Shown: positions 1-5,861, numbered from the stretch's first letter. The stretch is 9,771 bases of DNA from Burkholderiaceae bacterium (GCA_023253905.1 JALREG010000014.1:1-9771); one strand, 5' to 3'. A program made the numbers and translations. Notes: generated by a model not told the origin, from the sequence alone.

Positions 1-2
1 GC

Positions 3-320
3 GGCGAGTCATATGGGGCAGACACGATTGCCCGCCTGGCGCCCCATATTTTCAATGTGTATCTGCAGAATCAGCAGCTTGATCCTGCTGGCCCCTCGGT
101 GATTAACACCTGGTGTCGGGGGCCCATCCGTTTCGAGCAGATTCCGCTCTGGGATCCGCGGGGAATCAATTTTCCGGCAGTGATGGCACAGCTTGCTGCG
201 GTGGGCTATCAGGGCTATGTCACCGTGCATCAGGCGGGGCTGAACACGCCGGCAATCGATGGTTCGGAGAGCGCCCGGTACCTGAAAAGCATTCATGGCT
301 TCGAGCCGTTGATGGGGTAA
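3..320 (+). CDS. Sugar phosphate isomerase/epimerase-like TIM-barrel protein, C-terminal part (5'-truncated)
   Basis: An open frame enters from the left edge (first full codon at base 3) and ends at TAA 318-320, giving the last 105 residues of a longer protein. The visible part carries PHIFNVYLQNQ, an LWDPRGINFPAVM segment and a final strand GYQGYVTVHQ. This matches the C-terminal half of the xylose-isomerase-like TIM-barrel family (AP endonuclease 2 type), cytoplasmic enzymes that isomerise or epimerise sugars and related hydroxy-acids using a divalent metal. In many members the last strand ends in a metal-binding Glu; here the aligned place reads VTVHQ. A Bug binding-protein gene follows after 34 bases on the same strand, so the two are probably co-transcribed. 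The substrate cannot be told. A GTG at 57 is internal and not the start, because the frame and family similarity continue upstream of it. Confidence 0.75.
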   Translation, partial: GESYGADTIARLAPHIFNVYLQNQQLDPAGPSVINTWCRGPIRFEQIPLWDPRGINFPAVMAQLAAVGYQGYVTVHQAGLNTPAIDGSESARYLKSIHGFEPLMG

Positions 321-354
321 CCGGTCTGTTTGCCGATTCGTTCTGGGAGGTCAC

Positions 355-1338
355 ATGGCTTCACTCTTGAAAACGTTTCTTATCATGATGCTGGCGGGGC
401 TACCCTTTGCGGGCATGGCGCAGCCACTTAAATTTCCCGAACGTCCCATCAGGCTGATTATCCCCTTTGCAGCCGGAGGGGGTACCGATATTGTTGCCCG
501 CATCGTGGCCCAGCGCCTGGTGGAGACGATAGGCCAGTCGGTGATCGTGGAGGCCAAGCCGGGTGGTGGAGGCGCCATTGCAGTCGCCGAATTGATGCGG
601 GCTGCCCCCGATGGGCATGTGTTGCTGATTGCAACCAGTTCGAATGCGGTACTCCCGGTTGTTGCTGGGCTTTCATGGCACCCCAGTAACGACTTCACGC
701 CAATCGCAATCGTTTATTCCTATCCGTTTGTGCTGGCCACCAACAGCGACAACTCGCAGCGATTTCCTGATCTGGCTCAGTTCATCGCACGGGTTCGATC
801 GGAGCCCGATAAGGTGGCCTGGGGCTCATCCGGTATCGGTGGACCCCAGCATCTGGTGGGTGAGCACTTCAACAAAGTCGCCAGGCTGAAGATGGTGCAC
901 GTGCCCTACAAGGGCAATGCCCCGATGATTCAGGCGCTTCGCGCCAATGAAGTTCAAGTCGTTTTCGATACCCAGACGCTCATGCTGCCGCACATTCAGG
1001 AAGGGCGACTCAAACCCCTTGCCATCACCTCGGCCAAGCGTTCGAGCCGGCTGCCCGATACCCCAACGCTGAGCGAAGCCGGGTACCCCGATCTTGCGGT
1101 GGAAATCACCAACTATGTACTCGCGCCCAAGGGCACACCGGCTGTAATTCAGCGCGAGCTGAATCGGCAGTTCGCTGCGGCGCTTGAACACCCGGATGTG
1201 CGCGATCGGCTGCAGGGGTTCGGGCACACCGTGCCTTTGGCCGCCGACAATTCGCCTGAGGCCGTCAAGGCGCATATCGACCGTTTCAGCGCAACCTATG
1301 GGCCGCTTGCTCGGGAAGTGGGTAGCGCCAACCGTTAA
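355..1338 (+). CDS. Bug/TctC-family periplasmic binding protein (first of two)
   Basis: The product has 327 residues, normal for the Bug (tripartite tricarboxylate transporter, TctC) family of periplasmic binding proteins, which bind small carboxylates or related ligands. Residues 1-22 form a Sec signal peptide with a hydrophobic core and likely cleavage at GMA/QP. The mature part opens with ERPIRLIIPFAAGGGTDIVAR (split here as ERPIRLIIPF, AAGGGTDIVAR), including the conserved Asp45 of the ligand loop. It continues with the VEAKPGGGGAIA strand-turn, PDGHVLL (85-91) and the hinge motif HVPYKG (182-187). The ATG at 355 follows GGGAGG (345-350) by four bases. It lies 34 bases behind the isomerase-like gene, suggesting one operon. 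No TctA or TctB membrane partner is present in the window, so this is an orphan binding protein, as is usual for Bug proteins. Ligand unknown. Confidence 0.92.
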   Translation: MASLLKTFLIMMLAGLPFAGMAQPLKFPERPIRLIIPFAAGGGTDIVARIVAQRLVETIGQSVIVEAKPGGGGAIAVAELMRAAPDGHVLLIATSSNAVLPVVAGLSWHPSNDFTPIAIVYSYPFVLATNSDNSQRFPDLAQFIARVRSEPDKVAWGSSGIGGPQHLVGEHFNKVARLKMVHVPYKGNAPMIQALRANEVQVVFDTQTLMLPHIQEGRLKPLAITSAKRSSRLPDTPTLSEAGYPDLAVEITNYVLAPKGTPAVIQRELNRQFAAALEHPDVRDRLQGFGHTVPLAADNSPEAVKAHIDRFSATYGPLAREVGSANR

Positions 1339-2237
1339 ACAGGCGCCTGCGCCCAGGGCGCCACGCAGTCCTCGTACAGGGCCACCTGCGAAATGAAGTT
1401 GGCCGAGGCAAGACTTTTCGCCAGACGATGAAAGCCCGCCCTGGATACCTGCGGCTGACACGACCAAATGGCTGTCTGGTGGCAACGAGCGAGGCACTGC
1501 TCGAGCAGATCGGGAGCAAGTTGCGGATAAAGATGGCCAACCAGCTGGCTCAGTTCGCGCGTGCCTTCGGTATCGATCCAGGGCCCGAAACCACTAAGCG
1601 CTTCAGCCATTGCTCTGAAGGCCTCGCCATGGCGTTCGATGTTCTCGACGGTTGAAAGGAAGGTGGTGTAGGCGGTGGGTCCGCGCGCGTGCGCGGCATG
1701 AAGCGGGTGTCCGATTCCGTCGCGCAGCGCGAGGCTCACAAAGGGCTCAAAGAGCTGCACCACATCAATATGTCCCGAGGCCAGGGCGCGCAGATTGTCT
1801 TCCATCGGGGCATTGGCGCGTCGTTGGATCGAGCTCGGGTCGATCCCCAGATCGCGCAGATCCTGCTGCAGACAGAGCCAGGGTGTGACGACCTCGCTCA
1901 CCGTGGCGAGCCGCAGCGAAGGGAGCGCGCGGAGGTCAAGCGGCGCAAGACCCGGGCGTCCGACCAGATAAAACGGATCGCGCGCGGCCACTTCGCCAAA
2001 TGCGACGAGTGATTGGGGGCCAGCCGCGTTCAGGTCACGATCTTTCAGCACGCGCATTGGCCCGCCCCAGACCAGATGGATATCGCCCCGAAACATATCG
2101 GCGATCCCCGCGCCGGGTGAGGGCGAGGCGACGAGATTCACCTCAAGCCCGCGATCGCGAAACCAGCCCAGCTCCAGGCAGGCGTAAAACGGCGCGTAGA
2201 AAACGGCCCGAAAATTCTCAGCGAGATGGATGTTCAA
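1335..2237 (-). CDS. NMT1/SsuA-like ABC-type binding protein without signal peptide
   Basis: The product has 300 residues and resembles NMT1/THI5 and SsuA-type (nitrate/sulfonate/taurine) substrate-binding proteins. Residues 5-20 (LAENFRAVFYAPFYAC), GWFRDRGLEVNLV (24-36), the GAGIADMFRGDIHLVWGG region (43-59) and AFGEVAARDPFYLVGR (79-94) follow the family pattern. It starts directly at the first beta-strand, so it has no signal peptide and is predicted cytoplasmic. The start is TTG at 2237: the frame closes upstream at 2286-2288, there is no ATG or GTG between, and AGGAA (minus strand, 2248-2244) stands six bases before the TTG. No ABC permease or ATPase gene is nearby. It may be a cytoplasmic ligand-binding or sensory protein, or an enzyme of the THI5-like fold; this is inference. 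It is transcribed divergently from the second Bug gene, and its stop overlaps the stop of the first. Confidence 0.85.
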   Translation of the reverse strand: MNIHLAENFRAVFYAPFYACLELGWFRDRGLEVNLVASPSPGAGIADMFRGDIHLVWGGPMRVLKDRDLNAAGPQSLVAFGEVAARDPFYLVGRPGLAPLDLRALPSLRLATVSEVVTPWLCLQQDLRDLGIDPSSIQRRANAPMEDNLRALASGHIDVVQLFEPFVSLALRDGIGHPLHAAHARGPTAYTTFLSTVENIERHGEAFRAMAEALSGFGPWIDTEGTRELSQLVGHLYPQLAPDLLEQCLARCHQTAIWSCQPQVSRAGFHRLAKSLASANFISQVALYEDCVAPWAQAPV

Positions 2238-2356
2238 TGCGGGTTCCTGCGAGTGCGCCGCCCGGTCACCCTCCGCAGGTTGGTGTCAAAACTGCAGCGA
2301 TGAGCGATTGTCGCCATGATTGTGCCGGTTTCCCCTTATCGATGCAGGAAGAAAAC
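2238..2356. promoter_or_regulatory. Divergent intergenic region between NMT1-like and second Bug genes
   Basis: These 119 bases must carry the promoters of two divergent genes. A perfect TTGACA occurs on the minus strand (2289-2284), but no good -10 box is found 16-18 bases beyond it. On the plus side TTGTCG (2308-2313) is followed by a poor -10. The clearest structure is the inverted repeat CCTGCG/CGCAGG (2274-2279 with 2246-2251) in the leader of the minus gene. No clear operator was seen. Confidence 0.45.
2244..2248 (-). promoter_or_regulatory. Shine-Dalgarno that supports the TTG start of the NMT1-like gene
   Basis: On the minus strand AGGAA lies six bases before the TTG at 2237. With no ATG or GTG available before the upstream in-frame stop, this is the best evidence for the unusual start. 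The AGG also belongs to the right arm (CGCAGG, 2251-2246) of an inverted repeat whose other arm CCTGCG is at 2279-2274, so the site could be masked by RNA folding. Confidence 0.6.
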
Positions 2357-3352
2357 ATGTCACGACTCCGAACCTTATTTGCCATCAGTGTTGCGGCGGG
2401 ATGGCCGCTGGTTGCGGGCGCTCAGTCGGCTGCGCCGTCGGGTACGGCCGCCGGCTATCCCTCCCGACCTGTGAAGCTGGTGGTGCCGGTGCCGCCGGGT
2501 GGCGCTGCAGACTTCATCGCCCGCACCATCGCCCCGCGGCTGTCGGCTTCGCTCGGTCAACCGGTCGTTGTGGAAAACCGTGCGGGCGCGAGCGGCGCGA
2601 TCGCGTCGGATTTTGTCGCCAAATCGGCGGCTGACGGCTATACGCTTTTACAGAACTCGATCACCACGCACGGTATCGGGCCGCACCTTGCCAGTAAGCT
2701 GCCCTACGATCCAATGAAGGATCTTGTGCCCGTCACGATGCTGGCGAAGCTGCCGCTCATCATGGCGGTCAATGCGGGTACAGGCTGGCGCTCGGTTCAG
2801 GATCTCATTGCCGAGGCGCGTCGGTCGCCAGGGCGGGTCACGTTTGCATCCTCGGGCAAGGGCGGTGCGCCGCATCTGTCGGGCGAGCTGTTTCGGATCG
2901 TGGCGGGTGTCGATCTGCTGCATGTTCCCTACAAGGGCAGCGGCCCCGCTGTGACCGATCTGGTGGGCGGTCAGGTGCAGATCATGTTTGACGGTGCGCC
3001 CTCTCTGATTGCTCAGGTTCAGTCCGGCAAGCTCCGGGTGCTGGCGGCGGCGAGCGCAGAGCGTAATCCGCTCGCCCCCGATGCGCCCACGTTTCGCGAG
3101 CTCGGCCTGCCCGGCATCGAGGTGGCGCTCTGGTATGGGGTGATGGTGCCGGCTGCAACGCCCAGCGCCGTGATCGAGCGCCTGGCTGCCGATATTGACG
3201 CTGCGTTGCGGGTGCCCGAAGTGGTTGAGCGTTTTCGATCGCAAGCCACCGAACCCATGGGCGGGTCCCCTCGTCAGGCGGCCGATTTCATCCGGGCCGA
3301 GTATGCCCGCTGGGGCGACGTGATTCGAAAGGCGGGCGTGAGCCCGGACTGA
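2357..3352 (+). CDS. Bug/TctC-family periplasmic binding protein (second of two)
   Basis: The product has 331 residues and is a second Bug-family binding protein. Residues 1-22 form a Sec signal (charged MSRLR, hydrophobic core, VAGA before QS). The mature protein has YPSRPVKLVVPVPPGGAADFIAR (split: YPSRPVKLVV, PVPPGGAADFIAR) with Asp52 in the ligand loop, VVENRAGASGAIA, ADGYTLL (92-98), ASSGKGGAPH and HVPYKG (189-194). The start is placed at ATG 2357 because AGGAAG (2346-2351) sits five bases before it and the signal peptide begins there; an in-frame ATG at 2342 would put the ribosome site inside the gene, and the open frame further upstream to about 2000 lies antisense to the NMT1-like gene. 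The sequence is clearly diverged from the first Bug protein, so this is not a recent tandem copy. No membrane partner is nearby; ligand unknown. Confidence 0.92.
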   Translation: MSRLRTLFAISVAAGWPLVAGAQSAAPSGTAAGYPSRPVKLVVPVPPGGAADFIARTIAPRLSASLGQPVVVENRAGASGAIASDFVAKSAADGYTLLQNSITTHGIGPHLASKLPYDPMKDLVPVTMLAKLPLIMAVNAGTGWRSVQDLIAEARRSPGRVTFASSGKGGAPHLSGELFRIVAGVDLLHVPYKGSGPAVTDLVGGQVQIMFDGAPSLIAQVQSGKLRVLAAASAERNPLAPDAPTFRELGLPGIEVALWYGVMVPAATPSAVIERLAADIDAALRVPEVVERFRSQATEPMGGSPRQAADFIRAEYARWGDVIRKAGVSPD

Positions 3353-3369
3353 TCGCCTGCAGGGATCAG
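3349..3369. repeat. Inverted repeat spanning both stop codons of convergent genes
   Basis: CTGATC (3349-3354) and GATCAG (3364-3369) are perfect six-base arms around a nine-base centre that itself contains the palindrome CCTGCAGG (3356-3363). The arms hold the TGA stop of the second Bug gene (3350-3352) and, on the other strand, the TGA stop of the small membrane protein (3368-3366). There is no T-run on either side, so it is at best a weak two-way terminator. Confidence 0.4.
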
Positions 3370-3614
3370 CGGCTGGGTGCCGATTGTTCGCGTCGGCGCC
3401 GCGCGAGAATCCGGGCCGAATTGAGCCCGGCAAGAAGCAGCAGCGGCCAGAGGAAGGTGCAGACCAGCGCCCAGACAATCCGCGAACTGGCTGAGCCCGG
3501 CTCGGTGTTGTTCGCGGCCTGGTTCGGTCCCTCGCTGAACAGATGGCGGTTCGGAAATGAGACGAGCCCAAAGCCTGCGCCGATAATCAGAAAAACGATG
3601 ATGTAAGTGTTCAA
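3366..3614 (-). CDS. Small two-helix inner-membrane protein, unknown function
   Basis: The product has 82 residues and two predicted membrane helices, about 3-20 (TYIIVFLIIGAGFGLVSF) and 46-64 (IVWALVCTFLWPLLLLAGL). They are joined by a polar loop (PNRHLFSEGPNQAANNTEP) and followed by a basic tail with RRRR at 72-75. By the positive-inside rule both ends face the cytoplasm and the loop the periplasm. I do not recognise the family. The start is TTG at 3614: the frame closes at 3629-3627 and contains no ATG or GTG. The upstream GGGG is a poor ribosome site, which lowers confidence. It converges on the second Bug gene with 13 bases between stops, and lies divergent from the aldolase gene. The other open frames across this stretch give low-complexity basic products and look like shadows. 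Confidence 0.55.
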   Translation of the reverse strand: MNTYIIVFLIIGAGFGLVSFPNRHLFSEGPNQAANNTEPGSASSRIVWALVCTFLWPLLLLAGLNSARILARRRREQSAPSR

Positions 3615-3658
3615 GGCGGGCCCCGGTTAGCCACCGATCGGGTCTTCGGTAGAGGGTT

Positions 3659-3684
3659 AATATGTCAATAAATATTGACATATT
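3659..3684. promoter_or_regulatory. 26-bp AT-rich palindrome, probable repressor operator
   Basis: Two perfect 12-base arms, AATATGTCAATA (3659-3670) and TATTGACATATT (3673-3684), surround a two-base centre AA. The stretch is far more AT-rich than the surrounding DNA. Each strand carries a perfect TTGACA within it (plus 3675-3680; minus 3668-3663). A palindrome of this size over a -35 box is typical of an operator for a dimeric regulator such as the GntR, TetR or MarR families; which one cannot be said. It lies 160 bases before the aldolase start and 45 bases before the small membrane protein. Confidence 0.65.
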
Positions 3685-3704
3685 TGAATGTAACTGAGTT
3701 TATA
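3675..3704 (+). promoter_or_regulatory. Putative promoter of the class II aldolase gene
   Basis: TTGACA (3675-3680) is a perfect -35 box; the best partner is TTTATA (3699-3704) after 18 bases, matching the -10 consensus in three of six places. TATACA (3701-3706) matches in four of six but at a 20-base gap. The -35 is the right arm of the 26-bp palindrome, so a protein bound there would block polymerase. Confidence 0.4.
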
Positions 3705-3753
3705 CACCTTGAAGGGGTAGGGTTTGCGCCTCGATGCCTGCCGCATCGCCCGC

Positions 3754-3833
3754 CCCGCCTGACCGGATCAGGGGGCTTTGCAGCGATTTTTATTGCTGCC
3801 ATGATCGGCGCGAATCGCTCGTAGGCTGCAAAG
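3754..3833 (+). promoter_or_regulatory. Structured leader with competing hairpins before the aldolase gene
   Basis: Three possible stems lie in the leader. (a) CCTGA (3758-3762) pairs with TCAGG (3768-3772), extended by CCC/GGG past one bulged G. (b) GCAGCGA (3780-3786) pairs with TTGCTGC (3793-3799), one G-T pair. (c) CTTTGCAGC (3776-3784) pairs with GCTGCAAAG (3825-3833), nine perfect base pairs. Stems b and c use the same left bases and exclude each other, and c covers the first bases of the ribosome site. This could be translational control; folding alone does not prove it. Confidence 0.35.
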
Positions 3834-3837
3834 GAGG
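3831..3837 (+). promoter_or_regulatory. Strong Shine-Dalgarno fixing a TTG start
   Basis: AAGGAGG lies six bases before the TTG at 3844, the ideal spacing, and decides the start of the aldolase gene. No ATG occurs at a suitable distance in this frame. Confidence 0.75.
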
Positions 3838-3843
3838 CCCGAC

Positions 3844-4662
3844 TTGACCCAGCGCGGAGATGCTTATGTTCCGGTGGCTGACGGCGCAAAACCGTCGGGC
3901 CAGCCCATCGACCCGGCGGAGTGGGCGCTCAGGCTTCGGCTCGCAGCAGCCTACCGTGCGGTCGATCATTTCGGTTGGTCGGAACTGACCGCCAATCACA
4001 TCTCGCTAAGGGTGCGTAACCAGCCCTCCGAGTTTCTGATCAACCCCTACGGTCTGCTGTACTCGGAGATCACCGCTTCCAATCTGGTGCGAATCGACGT
4101 GAGCGGTAATGTGCTCACGCCGACCGAGTATCCGATCAATCCGGCCGGTTTCAATATTCACTCGGCAATTCACGAAGCCCGCGCTGACGCGCATTGCGTG
4201 CTCCATGTTCACACGGTGGCGGGGATGGCGGTGTCGTGCCTGTCCGAGGGGTTACTCCCGCTCACGCTTGAAGGCACCGATTTTCACGATCGGATCGGCT
4301 ATCACGAGTTTGAAGGGCCGAGCCTGGCGGTTGATGAACGGGTGCGCCTTGCTGCCGCGCTGGGCTCTCGAAACATCGCGCTGGTGCTGCGTAATCACGG
4401 CCTGGTCACGATCGGTGAGACAGTCGACTCGGCGTTTCTTCGCATGTACCGGTTGCTGCTCGCGTGCGAGGTACAGTTGCGGGTTCTCATGACGGGGCAA
4501 CCGTTCACGCGTATTTCCGAGCGCACGCTGGAACACTCAGCACAGCGCCATGAGTGGTTCTTCCGCATTGGCCCGGGTGGTCGTCAGATCGGGCATGGCG
4601 AGCTCGACTTCAGCGCGATCATGCGGTGGATGGCGAAAATCGATCCGTCGTATCAGACCTGA
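3844..4662 (+). CDS. Class II aldolase/adducin family protein
   Basis: The product has 272 residues, a normal length for the cytosolic, metal-dependent class II aldolase/adducin family (fuculose- and rhamnulose-phosphate aldolases, related decarboxylases and epimerases). Key places are visible: LTANHISLRV (48-57), the loop EYPINPAGFNIHSAIHEARAD with Glu95 at the place of the catalytic Glu of fuculose-phosphate aldolase, the metal pair H121-V-H123 in LHVHT, and the third metal ligand in RNHGLVT (His185). All three zinc ligands are therefore kept and the protein looks active. The TTG start at 3844 is supported by AAGGAGG six bases upstream. It is the first gene after the palindrome/promoter region; the TRAP binding protein follows after 86 bases on the same strand. 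It probably cleaves, decarboxylates or rearranges a compound brought in by that transporter; the substrate is inference only. Confidence 0.9.
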   Translation: MTQRGDAYVPVADGAKPSGQPIDPAEWALRLRLAAAYRAVDHFGWSELTANHISLRVRNQPSEFLINPYGLLYSEITASNLVRIDVSGNVLTPTEYPINPAGFNIHSAIHEARADAHCVLHVHTVAGMAVSCLSEGLLPLTLEGTDFHDRIGYHEFEGPSLAVDERVRLAAALGSRNIALVLRNHGLVTIGETVDSAFLRMYRLLLACEVQLRVLMTGQPFTRISERTLEHSAQRHEWFFRIGPGGRQIGHGELDFSAIMRWMAKIDPSYQT

Positions 4663-4676
4663 TCAGGGTCGGTCCC

Positions 4677-4705
4677 TTCCCACGGCATGGGTTGCGCAAT
4701 AGAAT
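4677..4705 (+). promoter_or_regulatory. Putative sigma-70 promoter of the TRAP genes
   Basis: TTCCCA (4677-4682, four of six) and TAGAAT (4700-4705, five of six) are separated by exactly 17 bases, placing a start near 4712, about 37 bases before the DctP start codon. The TRAP genes may thus be expressed apart from, or in addition to, read-through from the aldolase gene. Confidence 0.4.
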
Positions 4706-4748
4706 CGGTCAGCACCAACAAATCAATCAATAAGCAAGGGGAGACAAC

Positions 4749-5861
4749 ATGAGCGAATTTTCATCGCGGGAGCCGTCGCAGCTGGCTGATCCGGGCAGGC
4801 GCCAGTCCGGTATCAAGATCGCTGCCGCTGCGCTGGCGGGCCTCAGTCCTGCGCTCATGAAGCCAGTGCATGCCCAGGCTGCGGTTCGGCTCAATGTCAC
4901 ATCAGGACATCCCCCGGTGTTTAACTGGGTGGGCCTGATCGACAGCTTCGTCATTCCTGAAATCGAAAAACGCACCGCTGGCAAGATCAAGTTCGAGTGG
5001 AGCAAGGCTTATAGCGGCACCGTGGCAAAGCTGGGCGCGGAGTCCGATGCGATCCGCACCGGCGTGTCCGACTTTGGGATCGTGGCCTCCATCTTCGAAG
5101 CCGGCAAGTTTCCGCTGCAGCAGATGACCCTCCAGGTCCCTTTCGGATCCTCGGACATGGGGGTGGTGTCCAAGCTGTCCCATGACCTACACGATCGGAT
5201 TCCGGAGCTGCAGGACGCCTGGACACGTCAGGGCCTGCTGATGCTGGGCTCCGTGGTGGTGGATGACTACGCGCTGGTCACCAAGTTTCCGGTGCAATCG
5301 CTTGCCGATCTCAAAGGCAGAAAAATCTTCGTTCCTGGCCCCATCGCGTCGTGGCTCCAGAACACCGAAGCCGTGGCCGTGTCGGGTAATCTCAATACCT
5401 ATTACAACGGCATTCAGACTGGGGTCGCCGACGGCGCAATTGTTTCGTCTGCCAACATCTGGGGTATCAAGCTGCACGAAGTGGCGCCCTATGTCACCAG
5501 CGCGGGATTGGGGGCCCAGTTTGTTGCAGCGCTGGTGATCAATAAACGCGTATTTGAGCGCTTCCCGAAAGAGGTTCAGGACGTGTTCACCCAGGTCGGG
5601 CGAGAATACTCGCGTCAAATGGTTGAGAAGCAAAGCGCGTTGGTGGAGGAGGTGCGCAAGAACGCCACCGCGCAGGGGGCCCGCTACACCTCCATGCCAA
5701 TCGCCGAGCGGCAAAAGTGGGCGCAGGCACTGCCCAACCTGCCGCAGGAGTGGGGCAAACAGATCGACGCTAAGGGGGGGGCGGGCTCGAAAGTTGTTAA
5801 AGCGTATATCGAAGCGCTGAAGGCTGAATCCGTGCAACTGCCTCGTGACTGGCTCAAGTAG
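4749..5861 (+). CDS. dctP: TRAP transporter substrate-binding protein, DctP family
   Basis: The product has 370 residues and is the periplasmic binding component of a TRAP (sodium-coupled tripartite) importer. The N-terminus has a polar stretch with twin arginines (R17-R18, GRRQSGIK), then a hydrophobic core (24-36) and PVHA/Q near 42, a Tat-like export signal. The body follows the DctP family: GHPP opening near 53, EIEKRTAGKIKFEW (71-84), the VPF at 130-132, SLADLKGRKIFVPG (184-197), YNGIQTGVADGAI (219-231) and NKRVFERFPKEVQDVF (265-280). In sialic-acid binding SiaP the corresponding KGLKLRVP carries Arg147, which holds the ligand carboxylate; here that residue is Phe194. AGGGGAG (4737-4743) precedes the ATG by five bases. 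The genes for both membrane subunits follow directly. Ligand unknown, possibly not a standard organic acid. Confidence 0.9.
   Translation: MSEFSSREPSQLADPGRRQSGIKIAAAALAGLSPALMKPVHAQAAVRLNVTSGHPPVFNWVGLIDSFVIPEIEKRTAGKIKFEWSKAYSGTVAKLGAESDAIRTGVSDFGIVASIFEAGKFPLQQMTLQVPFGSSDMGVVSKLSHDLHDRIPELQDAWTRQGLLMLGSVVVDDYALVTKFPVQSLADLKGRKIFVPGPIASWLQNTEAVAVSGNLNTYYNGIQTGVADGAIVSSANIWGIKLHEVAPYVTSAGLGAQFVAALVINKRVFERFPKEVQDVFTQVGREYSRQMVEKQSALVEEVRKNATAQGARYTSMPIAERQKWAQALPNLPQEWGKQIDAKGGAGSKVVKAYIEALKAESVQLPRDWLK

Noticed and set aside
826..1497. A 223-residue minus-strand frame under the first Bug gene
   Set aside because: It is a shadow of two well-supported genes and has no recognisable motif.
2284..2289. 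TGTCAA also present here and at 7819-7824, as possible half-sites of the 26-bp palindrome
   Set aside because: Only six bases are shared, with no second arm nearby; one copy lies between convergent genes where an operator would make no sense.
2000..2356. Upstream extension of the second Bug gene to a 450-residue product
   Set aside because: The extra N-terminal part is antisense to the NMT1-like gene and Arg/Pro-rich; the signal peptide and the ribosome site place the start at 2357.
355..3352. Recent tandem duplication of the two Bug genes
   Set aside because: The proteins share family motifs only; the rest differs widely and an unrelated gene in opposite direction lies between them.
3274..3681. 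A 135-residue minus-strand frame across the small membrane protein
   Set aside because: The product is basic and of low complexity, runs into the second Bug gene, and has no membrane helices or family marks; the 82-residue frame is more coherent.
4658..4667. Ten-base palindrome CCTGATCAGG at the aldolase stop
   Set aside because: It is short, lacks a T-run or spacer symmetry, and is not linked to other elements; likely chance.
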